From Rhizobium ruizarguesonis (lineage in GTDB: Bacteria > Pseudomonadota > Alphaproteobacteria > Rhizobiales > Rhizobiaceae), in contig NZ_PQIG01000078.1 of the NCBI RefSeq assembly GCF_012349115.1, positions 1-64,000 on the forward strand: a stretch of DNA of 64,000 nt. Direction: 5' to 3'. Every line of letters starts with the position of its first letter. Positions within the stretch are counted from its first letter, which is position 1. Of this stretch, positions 42,107 to 50,741 are shown one piece after another. Position numbers and translations under genes: made by a program. The notes under the pieces are model-generated. The model was given only the letters and a program-made list of their open reading frames with translations. It made no database searches and was not told the origin of the DNA.

Positions 42107-42948
42107 GCTCCTGCCCCCGCAGCTTCACCGCCGAGACTGCTCTTCAAGAAACTCGCCGCACCGGCCGCCTCCCAAGCCGAAAGGCCATGCGTGACGAGAC
42201 TGCCCTTAAAGCCGATCGCCTTGAGACGGCCGAGATAATGCGCGTAGTCGAGGACACCTTTGCCGGCGGTCGCGAAACTGCCGTCCGGATTGCGATCTTT
42301 CGCATGCGCCATGACGATCCGATCGGCCAGAAGGTCGATGGCGGAAGAGACAATACTCCGCTGCTCATCCAGCGTCGCGACCTCAAAGAGATTGGCCGGA
42401 TCGAGCACGATCTTGATGCGGGGGCTCTTCAGTGCCGCGATCAGCCGATAGGCTTTCTCAGCCGAGTTGACGACATTGGCAAGCTCGGGCTCGATGCCGA
42501 GATCCACATCGTAGCGCTCGGCGATCTCGATGGCCGCGCCCATGGCGTCGAGGAGATCCCGCCAAGCCTCCGGCGTGTCGTTGTCGGCATGCGCCTTCCA
42601 CTGGTCGATGGGGTCGCGTGTGCCGGTGCAAAGCGTGATCAGAGCCGTCGACATGCCAGCGCAGCGTTCGGCCAGCGTTGCCAGTCTGCGAAGGCCGGCC
42701 TCGCGCACGGCGGGATCCGGATGGATCATGTTGAAGGTGCCCGAAACGGCAACGATCTCGACGCCGCTTTCGCGCGCCGCTTCGGCGACCGAGCCGGCCT
42801 GGACTTCCGTGATGATCTCCGGCATCGGCGCAAGGCCCGAGCAGGCCATATTATATTGTGCGCAGGTGAACCCGGCCGCGGCGACCGAGTTGAGAACGGT
42901 TGCGGGTTCCGTTCCCTCGAAGGTCTTTGCGAAGATGCCGAGCTTCAT
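42103..42948 (-). CDS. Sugar phosphate isomerase/epimerase-like TIM barrel protein
   Basis: This 281-residue member of the xylose isomerase-like (AP endonuclease 2) superfamily has metal-binding acidic and histidine residues in DLGIEPELANVV, IKIVLDPANLFE and RIVMAHAKDRN. These proteins act as epimerases, isomerases or 3-keto-sugar lyases/hydratases. Start ATG 42948 overlaps the stop of the oxidoreductase gene by one base (TGATG), so the two are coupled. Confidence 0.85.
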   Translation of the reverse strand: MKLGIFAKTFEGTEPATVLNSVAAAGFTCAQYNMACSGLAPMPEIITEVQAGSVAEAARESGVEIVAVSGTFNMIHPDPAVREAGLRRLATLAERCAGMSTALITLCTGTRDPIDQWKAHADNDTPEAWRDLLDAMGAAIEIAERYDVDLGIEPELANVVNSAEKAYRLIAALKSPRIKIVLDPANLFEVATLDEQRSIVSSAIDLLADRIVMAHAKDRNPDGSFATAGKGVLDYAHYLGRLKAIGFKGSLVTHGLSAWEAAGAASFLKSSLGGEAAGAGA

Positions 42949-44024
42949 CACACGCCACCCGTGACGTCAGCCAGCGCAACCGCCTTGCCGCTTTCGACGG
43001 AGCGCGCGACGGCAACCATGGCCCGGACGGATGCCAGGCCATCATCGATATCGGCGCCTTCCATCACCGCGCCATCCAGAATGGTACGGGCGAAGCCCTC
43101 GACCTGACGGCGGTAGAAATGGCCGTCGGCACCGAGAACGCGATGGGTCGCGCCGTCCGCTTCCCGGAAAATGTCCACCTCGCTGGTCTTGTAGTACCAT
43201 GGGTTATAGGTCTTGCCCAAAATGCTGCCGTTCTTGCCGTAGATCTGGAAGCCTTCGTGCCAGTCCATGCGCACCTGGACGGTAAGATCGAGATGGCCGA
43301 GCGTGCCGGAGGCAAATTCCACGTCCACGAACCAGCACCAGATACCGGCGCGCTCCGACAGACGAGCGTTGACGGAGACGATGTCGCCGGCGAAATAACG
43401 TGCCGTGTCGATTAGATGGCAACCGTGCGCAAGCATGTAGTAACGCCGCAGGTCGGCTTTCGGATTGGCGGAGGGTTTCTTCGCATTGGCGCTGGTGACG
43501 ATCAGCGGCTGGACCGCATCGGTCATCGGATAGCGATGCGTGCTGTCGCAATACCATGCTTTGAGAGCGACCATCTCGCCCATTTCATCGCGGATGAAGG
43601 ATTTGGCAGCCTGGAGCCCCGCGTCGAAACGCTTCATGTGTCCGACCTGGAACACCTTTCCCGACTTGTCGACCACAGCCTTCAGTTCAAGGCATTCCTC
43701 GATGGTGACGCCGACGGGTTTTTCGCAGAGGACATGCTTGCCCGCCTGAAGGGCGCGTAGAGAAGCCGGGACGTGAAAGGCATCGGCCGTCGCGATGACC
43801 ACGGCATCGAGATCGGGATCGGCCAGCATCTTGTCATAGTCGCCATAGGTTTTTTCCGCCCCATGGGTGATTGCCATGCGTTCGCGGAGATCTTCGGCCA
43901 CGTCGCAAATCGCATAGAGGTCGGCATTGGCTGCCTTCGTGCAGCTCTCGAAGTGCGCGGCCTGGGCAATCTGGCCCGCTCCCAATACGCCGATGCGGAG
44001 ACGTCGTTCCTGTTTTGCTGGCAT
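42948..44024 (-). CDS. Gfo/Idh/MocA-family oxidoreductase
   Basis: This 358-residue NAD(P)-dependent sugar dehydrogenase has a Rossmann start RIGVLGAGQIAQAAHF (residues 10-25), the family motif CEKPVG (K near residue 101) and a C-terminal alpha/beta domain with the catalytic region LAHGCHLIDTARYFAG (H near residue 203). It should oxidise or reduce a sugar or cyclitol hydroxyl. The gene lies 135 bases after the ATPase gene and is coupled to the TIM-barrel gene. Confidence 0.9.
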   Translation of the reverse strand: MPAKQERRLRIGVLGAGQIAQAAHFESCTKAANADLYAICDVAEDLRERMAITHGAEKTYGDYDKMLADPDLDAVVIATADAFHVPASLRALQAGKHVLCEKPVGVTIEECLELKAVVDKSGKVFQVGHMKRFDAGLQAAKSFIRDEMGEMVALKAWYCDSTHRYPMTDAVQPLIVTSANAKKPSANPKADLRRYYMLAHGCHLIDTARYFAGDIVSVNARLSERAGIWCWFVDVEFASGTLGHLDLTVQVRMDWHEGFQIYGKNGSILGKTYNPWYYKTSEVDIFREADGATHRVLGADGHFYRRQVEGFARTILDGAVMEGADIDDGLASVRAMVAVARSVESGKAVALADVTGGV

Positions 44025-44159
44025 CGATAAGCCCTTTGGGTCGGATATTGAAGATGAATGCTGGTTTCGGCGTCGGATGGAATGCCTTCAAGACATCGAA
44101 CGTCGCCGACTGCTTCTGGCCGGACTGCCACCAGCGCCTGGCGGCTCTCCCTCGTCACA

Positions 44160-45305
44160 TCACAGCGCCATATGCGTTTGAGGGTGGAAAAAGTGCAGTT
44201 TCGCCGGGTCGATGGCCAGATCGATCGATTGGCCTGTCTCGACCGCGCTGACCGCTTCGAACCGCGCGACGGCATTGGCGGCCCCGCTCAGGTCCTCGAC
44301 GGCATCGGGGTCGCCCGAGTCGATCCGGACCGCGTCGATCTTCAAATGCACGATCAGTTCGGAGCCGAGCTCCTCGATCGACTTCACGACACCCGGGATC
44401 GTCGGATGGGAGGCTCCAGACGGCAACCGGCTGTCGTAGAGGTCCTCGGGCCTGACCCCAAAGATCACGTCCTTTCCCTCGAAAGCGGAAAGACCGGGAG
44501 CGCGCTCGAGAGCGCCGCCGGACAAGGGAATGGAGAAGCCCGGCAGATGGATCCGTCCGCTCGCCAGACGCCCTTCGAAAAGGTTCATCGACGGCGAACC
44601 GATAAAGCCGGCGACAAACGCATTGACCGGGCGGTGATATAGAGCCTTGGGCGTATCCACCTGCTGAAGCACGCCGCCCTTCAGCACCGCGACCCGATCG
44701 CCCATGGTCAGCGCTTCGGTCTGGTCGTGCGTCACGTAGATCGTCGTCACGCCCAGCTGTCTCTGCAGGCTGGCGATCTCCGCCCGCATCTGAACGCGCA
44801 GCTTCGCATCGAGGTTCGAGAGCGGTTCGTCCATGAGGAATGCCGCGGGTTCGCGGACCATGGCGCGTCCCATCGCAACACGCTGGCGCTGGCCGCCGGA
44901 AAGCTGCGCGGGCTTGTTGCCCAGCAAGGGCTCCAGCTGCAGGATCTTGGCGATTTCGTGGACGCGCTTGGTGCGTTCGGCCTTGTTCTTTCCGGCCAGC
45001 TTCATCGAAAAGGCGATGTTGTCGAAGACGGTCATGTGCGGATAAAGCGCATAGCTCTGAAAGACCATGGCAATGTCCCGGTCCTTGGGCGCGAGATCCA
45101 CGACGTCCTGACCGCCGATGCTCAATGTTCCGCTGCTGATTTCCTCGAGCCCGGCAATCATGCGCAGAGCGGTCGATTTTCCGCATCCGGATGGACCGAC
45201 CAGAATCAGAAACTCGCCATCATGGATCGTCAGGCTCAGATCCTTGATCGCATGGTAGCTGTTTCCATAGGTCTTGCAGATTTTGTCGAGTACAACCACA
45301 GCCAC
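44160..45305 (-). CDS. Sugar ABC transporter ATPase (UgpC/MsmK type)
   Basis: This 381-residue CUT1 ATPase has Walker A GPSGCGKST, signature LSGGQRQR, Walker B AFLMDEPLSNLD and VTHDQTEA, followed by a C-terminal OB-fold regulatory domain from about residue 240. Translation starts at GTG 45305 with GGAGG before it; the longer open frame upstream has no support. It is the only CUT1 ATPase in the window and is not next to any permease, so it probably energises one or both of the sugar importers at 53-56 kb and 57-60 kb. Confidence 0.9.
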   Translation of the reverse strand: MAVVVLDKICKTYGNSYHAIKDLSLTIHDGEFLILVGPSGCGKSTALRMIAGLEEISSGTLSIGGQDVVDLAPKDRDIAMVFQSYALYPHMTVFDNIAFSMKLAGKNKAERTKRVHEIAKILQLEPLLGNKPAQLSGGQRQRVAMGRAMVREPAAFLMDEPLSNLDAKLRVQMRAEIASLQRQLGVTTIYVTHDQTEALTMGDRVAVLKGGVLQQVDTPKALYHRPVNAFVAGFIGSPSMNLFEGRLASGRIHLPGFSIPLSGGALERAPGLSAFEGKDVIFGVRPEDLYDSRLPSGASHPTIPGVVKSIEELGSELIVHLKIDAVRIDSGDPDAVEDLSGAANAVARFEAVSAVETGQSIDLAIDPAKLHFFHPQTHMAL

Positions 45306-45643
45306 GTCTCGTCCTCCCGTGCCAGTCCGGATCACATCTTCACACGGCGCTCCCCGCCGTCTCCGATCGTTTCGACAAGAAGGCTCAGGACTGAGCTTCA
45401 AAGTCAACAAAAGATTCGAGGATAATTCGCCGAAGATCGCCAGAAGTTTTTCGTATCTATTTGAAAAATATAAATCTTTTACGATTAATTAAAAATCATT
45501 TGCGGAACTATATTTTTTGCCGCGCGTAATTTTTTGATCGAAGTACAGCTATTGAGAGATCACTCAATGCGATTCAATGACACGTCACCCGTGAGGCTCT
45601 GTTGGGGCGGTCTACCGGAGCCGGCACCCATCGCCGCCCGCGC
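45306..45643. other. 338-base intergenic region, AT-rich
   Basis: This gap between the PfkB kinase and the ATPase gene is AT-rich at 45420-45540 and probably carries the promoter of the ATPase-led group. A small inverted repeat ATTGAG-N6-CTCAAT lies at 45551-45568. No gene is supported. Confidence 0.4.
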
Positions 45644-46585
45644 TCATTTTTGGCATCCCGGCATCGGCATTGGCACAGGCGTATTCTCCGCCGCCATCCA
45701 TGCCAGACACGTCTGGTGATCTGGCAGGCCTCTGCGCCCTCCCCGTGCGGTCACGGAAATGGCCGCCGCCGCCGTGGCATAGGCAGTGCATTCAAGTGGG
45801 CTCTTGCCCTCCGCAAGGGCAAGGGCGTAGGCACCGTGAAAACAATCACCGGCGCCGGTCGTGTCGACCGCCTGAACCTGATAGGCCGGCATATGCCACC
45901 GGGTGGCATCGCCCTTCTGGCGGAGGTAGGTCCCTCGTTCGCCATCAGTCAGAACAACCGCGGACCGATCCTTTGACCAGAGCTTATCCAGGATCATCGT
46001 TGGATCACCCTCGCCGGTGTACTCCCGTCCGAAGGCAATCGGCAGCACCAGGTGATCTGCGAAAGCCAGGATCCGGTCGGTCGCGGCACCGACCGTCCAT
46101 TCGATATCGGCAATCACGGCCAGGCCCAAGGCGCGTGCGCGCGCCACGACACTTTCGGAGTGCGTGGCATAGCCATCGATCAGCAATACCGGGGCCTGCA
46201 TCAAAACATCGTCGGAAAGCGCATCCGACGTGCCGTGCAGCACATTGTCGTCATAGGCGATGAACCGGTCGCCGTCGGGACCGACCGTGATCACGGAGCG
46301 GATCGGCGCGGCATCCGCGTGGCGGGGAGCCAGCGATATGTCGACACCGTCGCGCTCAAGCTCGCTGCCCGCCATGTCGGCCGTTGTCTCATCGCCGAGC
46401 CAGCCGATGAAGCCGGCGCGACCGCCGAGCCGGGCGACGGCAACAAGAGCCGTCGCCACGTTGCCGCCATGGTCCGTGGCGCGCTTCGTCATCTTCCCCT
46501 TGCCGGCCGTCAGCCCCCGATCGACATAGATGATGTCATCGATTGCCAGGGCGCCGAAGCCCAGAACCTGGAAAGGGCGCGACAC
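45644..46585 (-). CDS. PfkB-family sugar kinase
   Basis: This 313-residue kinase has the N-terminal GGNVATALVAVARLGGRAGFIGWLGDE and the C-terminal PfkB signature DTTGAGDCFHGAYALALAEG, with the catalytic Asp near residue 249. It starts at a GTG four bases after the aldolase stop. Kinase followed by aldolase-type lyase suggests phosphorylation of a keto sugar before cleavage. Confidence 0.9.
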   Translation of the reverse strand: MSRPFQVLGFGALAIDDIIYVDRGLTAGKGKMTKRATDHGGNVATALVAVARLGGRAGFIGWLGDETTADMAGSELERDGVDISLAPRHADAAPIRSVITVGPDGDRFIAYDDNVLHGTSDALSDDVLMQAPVLLIDGYATHSESVVARARALGLAVIADIEWTVGAATDRILAFADHLVLPIAFGREYTGEGDPTMILDKLWSKDRSAVVLTDGERGTYLRQKGDATRWHMPAYQVQAVDTTGAGDCFHGAYALALAEGKSPLECTAYATAAAAISVTARGGRRGLPDHQTCLAWMAAENTPVPMPMPGCQK

Positions 46586-46588
46586 GTC

Positions 46589-47389
46589 TCAAGCACCGGC
46601 CGCCGCCAGCGCATCCTCCGGCGCCATCCCCTTGTGAATGACGAACTTGAAGGCGCGCGCGGCCATGGTCGTATCGCCGTGACCCCAGAGGTTGCGTCCG
46701 ACGACCGCGCCTTTGGCCCCAGCGCGCAATGCTTCCGACGTCTGGACGAGCGCTCCGAGCAGCGTATCGGTCTTCGGGCCGCCGGCGATCACGACCGGAA
46801 CCGGGCAGGTCGCAACGGTCTCGCGGAAGGATTCGAAATCGCCGGTATAGCCCACCTTGATCACGTCGACGCCAGCCTCGAAGCCGATGCGCACCGCATA
46901 GGCAATCTCATCCGGGGTGAATACGATCTTGCCGCCGTCGGAGAAATCACGGGGATAGACATGGGCGACGACCGGCATCTCGAAGCGGGCAGCAGCGTTG
47001 ACCGTATCGGTGAGCCAGCGGATGTACTCTCCTTCGGTGGCGCCGCGCACGGGAATGGCAACAGCCAGAGCGTCCGCACCATAACGCACCGCGTCCTCCG
47101 GGGTCGCGATGAGCTGACGAATACGGTCGTCGGCGGTGAAGCAACCGCCCTGTATGACGAGCGCTGCCTTTCCGGCATATTCCGACCACAGGTGGCGCGC
47201 CGCGCCAGGCTGGATACTGATGTAGTCGGGCCCTCCCGCCATGACGCGTCTGAGCGCACCCGGCAGGTCGGCAAGCCCGCCCTCACGCACATTGCCATAA
47301 CCGACAAAATGATCGACGGCGCCTCCGAACAGATGACCCGATGGGTTCGAGAACAGGCGTGCGAGGCGGACTTTGGTTCCGAGACCCAT
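46589..47389 (-). CDS. Class I aldolase of the DeoC/LsrF/FbaB group
   Basis: This 266-residue TIM barrel has the Schiff-base lysine probably in VDVIKVGYTGDFE near residue 177, preceded by MPVVAHVYPRD and followed by PVVIAGGPKT and GAVVGRNLWG. The pattern is typical of LsrF and archaeal-type class I fructose-bisphosphate aldolases. It likely cleaves a phosphorylated sugar made by the adjacent PfkB kinase. The start has AAGGAAG before it and is divergent from the DeoR-type regulator. Confidence 0.87.
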   Translation of the reverse strand: MGLGTKVRLARLFSNPSGHLFGGAVDHFVGYGNVREGGLADLPGALRRVMAGGPDYISIQPGAARHLWSEYAGKAALVIQGGCFTADDRIRQLIATPEDAVRYGADALAVAIPVRGATEGEYIRWLTDTVNAAARFEMPVVAHVYPRDFSDGGKIVFTPDEIAYAVRIGFEAGVDVIKVGYTGDFESFRETVATCPVPVVIAGGPKTDTLLGALVQTSEALRAGAKGAVVGRNLWGHGDTTMAARAFKFVIHKGMAPEDALAAAGA

Positions 47390-47487
47390 GGCGATACTTC
47401 CTTTGTGATTGCCGGCTTTGCGATTGCTGGCGCCGATGCTGAGGAAACCCTAACTCGAAAACAAACAAATATTCAATATTTCGATTT

Positions 47488-47591
47488 CTTTCGTTTTTAC
47501 ATCAATGATGAATTTTTGACGTGCATTTTCGTCATGATGCGGCTATTTTTGTAGCACGAGCCGTAGGATAAGGCGGCGAACTTTCGTTTTT
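47488..47591. promoter_or_regulatory. Duplicated CTTTCGTTTTT motif in the aldolase-DeoR gap
   Basis: The 11-base sequence CTTTCGTTTTT is present exactly at 47488-47498 and 47581-47591, in the 245 bases between the two divergent genes. DeoR-family proteins often act through repeated sites and DNA looping. These are candidates for its operator. Confidence 0.4.
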
Positions 47592-47634
47592 CAAAAGTCA
47601 TATGGTCGCAAAGGGCGGCAGGTCGGGATCACAT

Positions 47635-48396
47635 ATGCTTGCAGAACAAAGGCGGCAGCAGATCATGCTGGAACTTCAACGGGTCGGTCAGGCCCGCACC
47701 CGCCAGCTCGCGGAATTCTTCGAGGTCTCGGAAGTGACGATCCGCTCCGATCTCGAAATCATGGACGCGAAGAAGCAACTGATCAAAACGCATGGCGGGG
47801 CAATTGCCCTGCCGTCCGACTCGCCGGCGGCGGCCTTCGAGGAACGCATGCAACGCAATTTCGATGCAAAGCGACGCATCGCCCAGGTGGCTGCGCGACA
47901 GATCATCGACAATCAGTCGATCGTCTTCGACAGCGGTTCGACGCTGCTGCAGGTGGCCATGCAGATGCCCCCGGTCAGCAACGTCGTGGTTGCGACAACG
48001 GCAATGAACATCGCCCAGCATCTGATGTACCGGCCCGGACTCGACGTGCACATGATCGGCGGCCGCGTGTTTCCCAGCACCGTGAGCACCATCGTATCGG
48101 ACTCCGACAAGGCGGTCGGCGGCCTCGTCGCCCACCAGGCCTTTGTCAGCGCCCACGCGATCGATCAGGCCTTCGACGTCGTCGATGTCTCCGAGGACAT
48201 TGCGCGGACAAAGCGCAACCTGGTTCGCATGGCCCGGCGTGTCGTCCTCGTGGCGGATTCGAGCAAATTTGACATCGGCGCCTCCTCCAAAGCCTTCTCG
48301 CTATCGCGCGTCGATCTGATCATCACGGACAGCAACATGCCGCACAGCATTCGCCACCGGCTGGACAAGCTGGGCGTGGAGGTTCGCTACGCGTGA
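47635..48396 (+). CDS. DeoR-family transcriptional regulator
   Basis: This 253-residue regulator has a helix-turn-helix (ARTRQLAEFFEVSEVTIRSDLEIM, residues about 20-43) followed by THGGAIAL, and a sugar-phosphate sensor domain with DSGSTLLQVA and VLVADSSKF. The ATG at 47635 is preferred over 47602 since it gives the standard MLAEQRRQQIMLEL start. It is divergent from the aldolase-kinase genes and probably controls them in response to a phosphorylated sugar. Confidence 0.9.
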   Translation: MLAEQRRQQIMLELQRVGQARTRQLAEFFEVSEVTIRSDLEIMDAKKQLIKTHGGAIALPSDSPAAAFEERMQRNFDAKRRIAQVAARQIIDNQSIVFDSGSTLLQVAMQMPPVSNVVVATTAMNIAQHLMYRPGLDVHMIGGRVFPSTVSTIVSDSDKAVGGLVAHQAFVSAHAIDQAFDVVDVSEDIARTKRNLVRMARRVVLVADSSKFDIGASSKAFSLSRVDLIITDSNMPHSIRHRLDKLGVEVRYA

Positions 48397-48457
48397 CCTG
48401 CAGTCCACCTGTCCATTTCAGAAGAGAACCGGGAGAGACTTTGGCGCGGGCCGGAGG

Positions 48458-48475
48458 CCCCGGCCGACGCCGGGG
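48458..48475. terminator. Hairpin between convergent genes
   Basis: A perfect 7-bp CCCCGGC/GCCGGGG stem with a CGAC loop sits between the ends of the DeoR gene and the TIM-barrel gene. It could end transcripts from both sides. Confidence 0.5.
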
Positions 48476-48488
48476 AAAGCGAGATGGG

Positions 48489-49307
48489 CTAAAATCCCAG
48501 ACGTCGAAGCGTCTCACGGTTCGCGCGAACGGCGGCGGCAGGATCGGTTCCGGCATGGTCGGACTCTTCTTCCACCACGATCCAGCCGATAAAGTTCGGC
48601 GCATCCCGAACGGCCGAAATCACGGCAGGCACGTCGCAAACGCCTTCGCCCAGCATCGCCCAGGTCCCACCGGCGTCGACATCCTTCAGATGCACGTAGC
48701 GGATCCGGTCCCGGTGGGCCGCCAGCGTGTCGCCGATCTGCTGGCCGCCACGCAGGATATGGCCGGTATCCGGCACCCAACCCACTCCTGGATCCAAGAG
48801 AGCAAACAGGCGATCATAGTCGTTCCGGGTGAAGAGCAGCGTATTGTGATGCGAGGAAGGATGGACAGCTACAGTGACCCCAGCCGACTGTCCGATCTCG
48901 GTCGCACGATTGTAGCACTCGGCCGCAATCGCAAACTTCTCATCGCGCGGACCATCCGAGACGACCGTCGCCGATCCCATCGATACCAGCGCACCGGGAA
49001 AGTTCGCGGCGAAATCGACCCATCGCCGCGCAGTGTCGAGATCGGAGGCAATCTTTTCCGGCACCGTGAAGCCGCTGGCGGAGCCGAAGGCAAAGGAGAC
49101 CAGCGCCAAACCGGCATCCGTCAGGGTGCGGGCAAAGTCGGCAGGCCTGAGCGCGTAGTGATCAATCATCGTATCGGTGATTTCGATACCGGCATATCCG
49201 CCATCGGCAATGGCGCGCACCAGATCGTCCGGACCGCCGCTCCAACCCGTACCCAGCATCTCCCAGGTGAATGTTTGGCAGCCGATCCGCAGCTCAGCAT
49301 TTTTCAT
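48489..49307 (-). CDS. Sugar phosphate isomerase/epimerase-like TIM barrel protein (IolE-like)
   Basis: The product is 272 residues, xylose isomerase-like superfamily. Metal-site residues appear in VAVHPSSHHN, VGWVPDTGHILRGG and RYVHLKDVD, then WIVVEEESD near the end. It resembles inosose dehydratase and related keto-sugar enzymes. It is the second TIM barrel of this type in the island and is divergent from the second Gfo/Idh gene. Confidence 0.87.
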   Translation of the reverse strand: MKNAELRIGCQTFTWEMLGTGWSGGPDDLVRAIADGGYAGIEITDTMIDHYALRPADFARTLTDAGLALVSFAFGSASGFTVPEKIASDLDTARRWVDFAANFPGALVSMGSATVVSDGPRDEKFAIAAECYNRATEIGQSAGVTVAVHPSSHHNTLLFTRNDYDRLFALLDPGVGWVPDTGHILRGGQQIGDTLAAHRDRIRYVHLKDVDAGGTWAMLGEGVCDVPAVISAVRDAPNFIGWIVVEEESDHAGTDPAAAVRANRETLRRLGF

Positions 49308-49486
49308 ATCTCGGTCCTGACCTATTCGTTGATGACAGCCGATACCGAAGCCGGCGGCTTCCCCGCGCGAGCAATCCTCGGGGGCTTCGCCGGCCTTGCC
49401 GAAAACCCCTTCCGCCGGGAGAGGCGGCCGAAGACCGGAACGGCGGGCTCTTCAGCAAGGATTGCGACGCCAGCGTCTTGCCATTA

Positions 49487-49510
49487 CGTACGGTCAAATG
49501 TTACCGTGCG
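49487..49510. promoter_or_regulatory. Inverted repeat in divergent promoter region
   Basis: CGTACGGT and ACCGTGCG are complementary arms with one mismatch, eight bases apart, located 83 bases before the Gfo/Idh start codon in the 285-base gap between divergent genes. It is a candidate operator for the LacI- or DeoR-type regulators nearby. Confidence 0.35.
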
Positions 49511-49592
49511 TCAATATATTTTATTCCTTGCGATTAAATTGTAACGCGCCCCTCAATCCTTCGCACTCGCAATCGCAAAATCAGGTTCTTCG

Positions 49593-50741
49593 ATGACACA
49601 GACCAATGGTATGAAACTCAGGATCGGCGTGGTGGGATGCGGCAACATTTCGCTCGCCTATATGCGCAACGCGCCGCTGTTTTGCGGCGTCGAAATCATC
49701 GCCTGCGCAGACCTCAACGCAGACGCCGCCACGCGCCGCGCGGCCGAGTTCAATTTGCGCGCCGCTGACGTCGATAGCCTCATCGACGACAAGAACATCG
49801 ACCTCATCCTCAATCTGACGATCCCGGCTGCACATTTTGACGTTTCGATGCGGGCGCTGTCGGCAGGCAAGCATGTCTTCACTGAGAAGCCGCTCGGCGT
49901 CACGGCCGCAGAAGGACGCCGGTTGGTGGATGCCGCCGCCTTAAAGGGCCTCATGCTCGGCTCGGCGCCAGACACGTTCCTCGGGGCGGCAGGACGCCAT
50001 GCCCGGCGGCGAATGGAAGCCGGCGCCATCGGCAAGCCGGTGACCGGGACAGCCTTCATGATGGGACGCGGCATGGAGCACTGGCATCCGGATCCCAGCT
50101 TTTATTACCAGGCCGGCGCAGGCCCGGTCATGGATATGGGGCCTTACTATCTGACGATGATGGTCAATCTGATAGGGCCGATCCGCCGTGTGCAGGCCGT
50201 CGCCACAAGCGGGCAGGAAGAGCGGCTCATCACGGCGGAGGGACGGAAGCAGGGCACCACGTTCAAGGTTGGCACGCCGACCAGCGTGCTGTCGCTGCTG
50301 GAATTCGATTGCGGCGCTACGGTCACCTTCGGCACCTCCTGGGACGTCTTCCGCCATTCCAACCACCCCATCGAGCTCCACGGGACCGAAGGCTCGCTGC
50401 GCCTGCCCGACCCCGACAATTTCGGCGGCTCCGTCGCGCTGTCCAGCCGTGGCGCGCCCTGGCAGGAAACGGATACATCAGGCGACCTCTTCGGCGCCGT
50501 CAACTGGCCGATCGCAGCGCCGGATCGTGCCAACTACCGCATGCTTGGCCTTGCCGATCTCGCGCGCGCAATCATCGAAGGCCGTGCGCCGCGTGCTTCG
50601 GGCGATCTCGCGCTGCATGTGCTCGAAGTCATGGAAGCGATCCTGCGTGCCGGTGAAACCGGTGTCGCGCAGACCATTGCGGGTATCGTCGCGCAGCCAA
50701 AAGAATTGCGGGAAGAAGAAGCGAGGAGTTTGCTGGCATGA
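49593..50741 (+). CDS. Gfo/Idh/MocA-family oxidoreductase
   Basis: This 382-residue enzyme has the Rossmann start RIGVVGCGNISLAYMRN, the motif TEKPLGV with catalytic Lys near residue 97, and a C-terminal domain with GPVMDMGPYYLTMMVNLIGP. It is not closely similar to the first Gfo/Idh protein of the window. Together they could oxidise a sugar and later reduce the product. Its stop overlaps the start of the hydrolase gene by four bases. Confidence 0.9.
   Translation: MTQTNGMKLRIGVVGCGNISLAYMRNAPLFCGVEIIACADLNADAATRRAAEFNLRAADVDSLIDDKNIDLILNLTIPAAHFDVSMRALSAGKHVFTEKPLGVTAAEGRRLVDAAALKGLMLGSAPDTFLGAAGRHARRRMEAGAIGKPVTGTAFMMGRGMEHWHPDPSFYYQAGAGPVMDMGPYYLTMMVNLIGPIRRVQAVATSGQEERLITAEGRKQGTTFKVGTPTSVLSLLEFDCGATVTFGTSWDVFRHSNHPIELHGTEGSLRLPDPDNFGGSVALSSRGAPWQETDTSGDLFGAVNWPIAAPDRANYRMLGLADLARAIIEGRAPRASGDLALHVLEVMEAILRAGETGVAQTIAGIVAQPKELREEEARSLLA

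Noticed and set aside
46052..47554. Open frame of about 500 codons on the plus strand
   Set aside because: It covers the kinase and aldolase genes in antisense and has no domain pattern.
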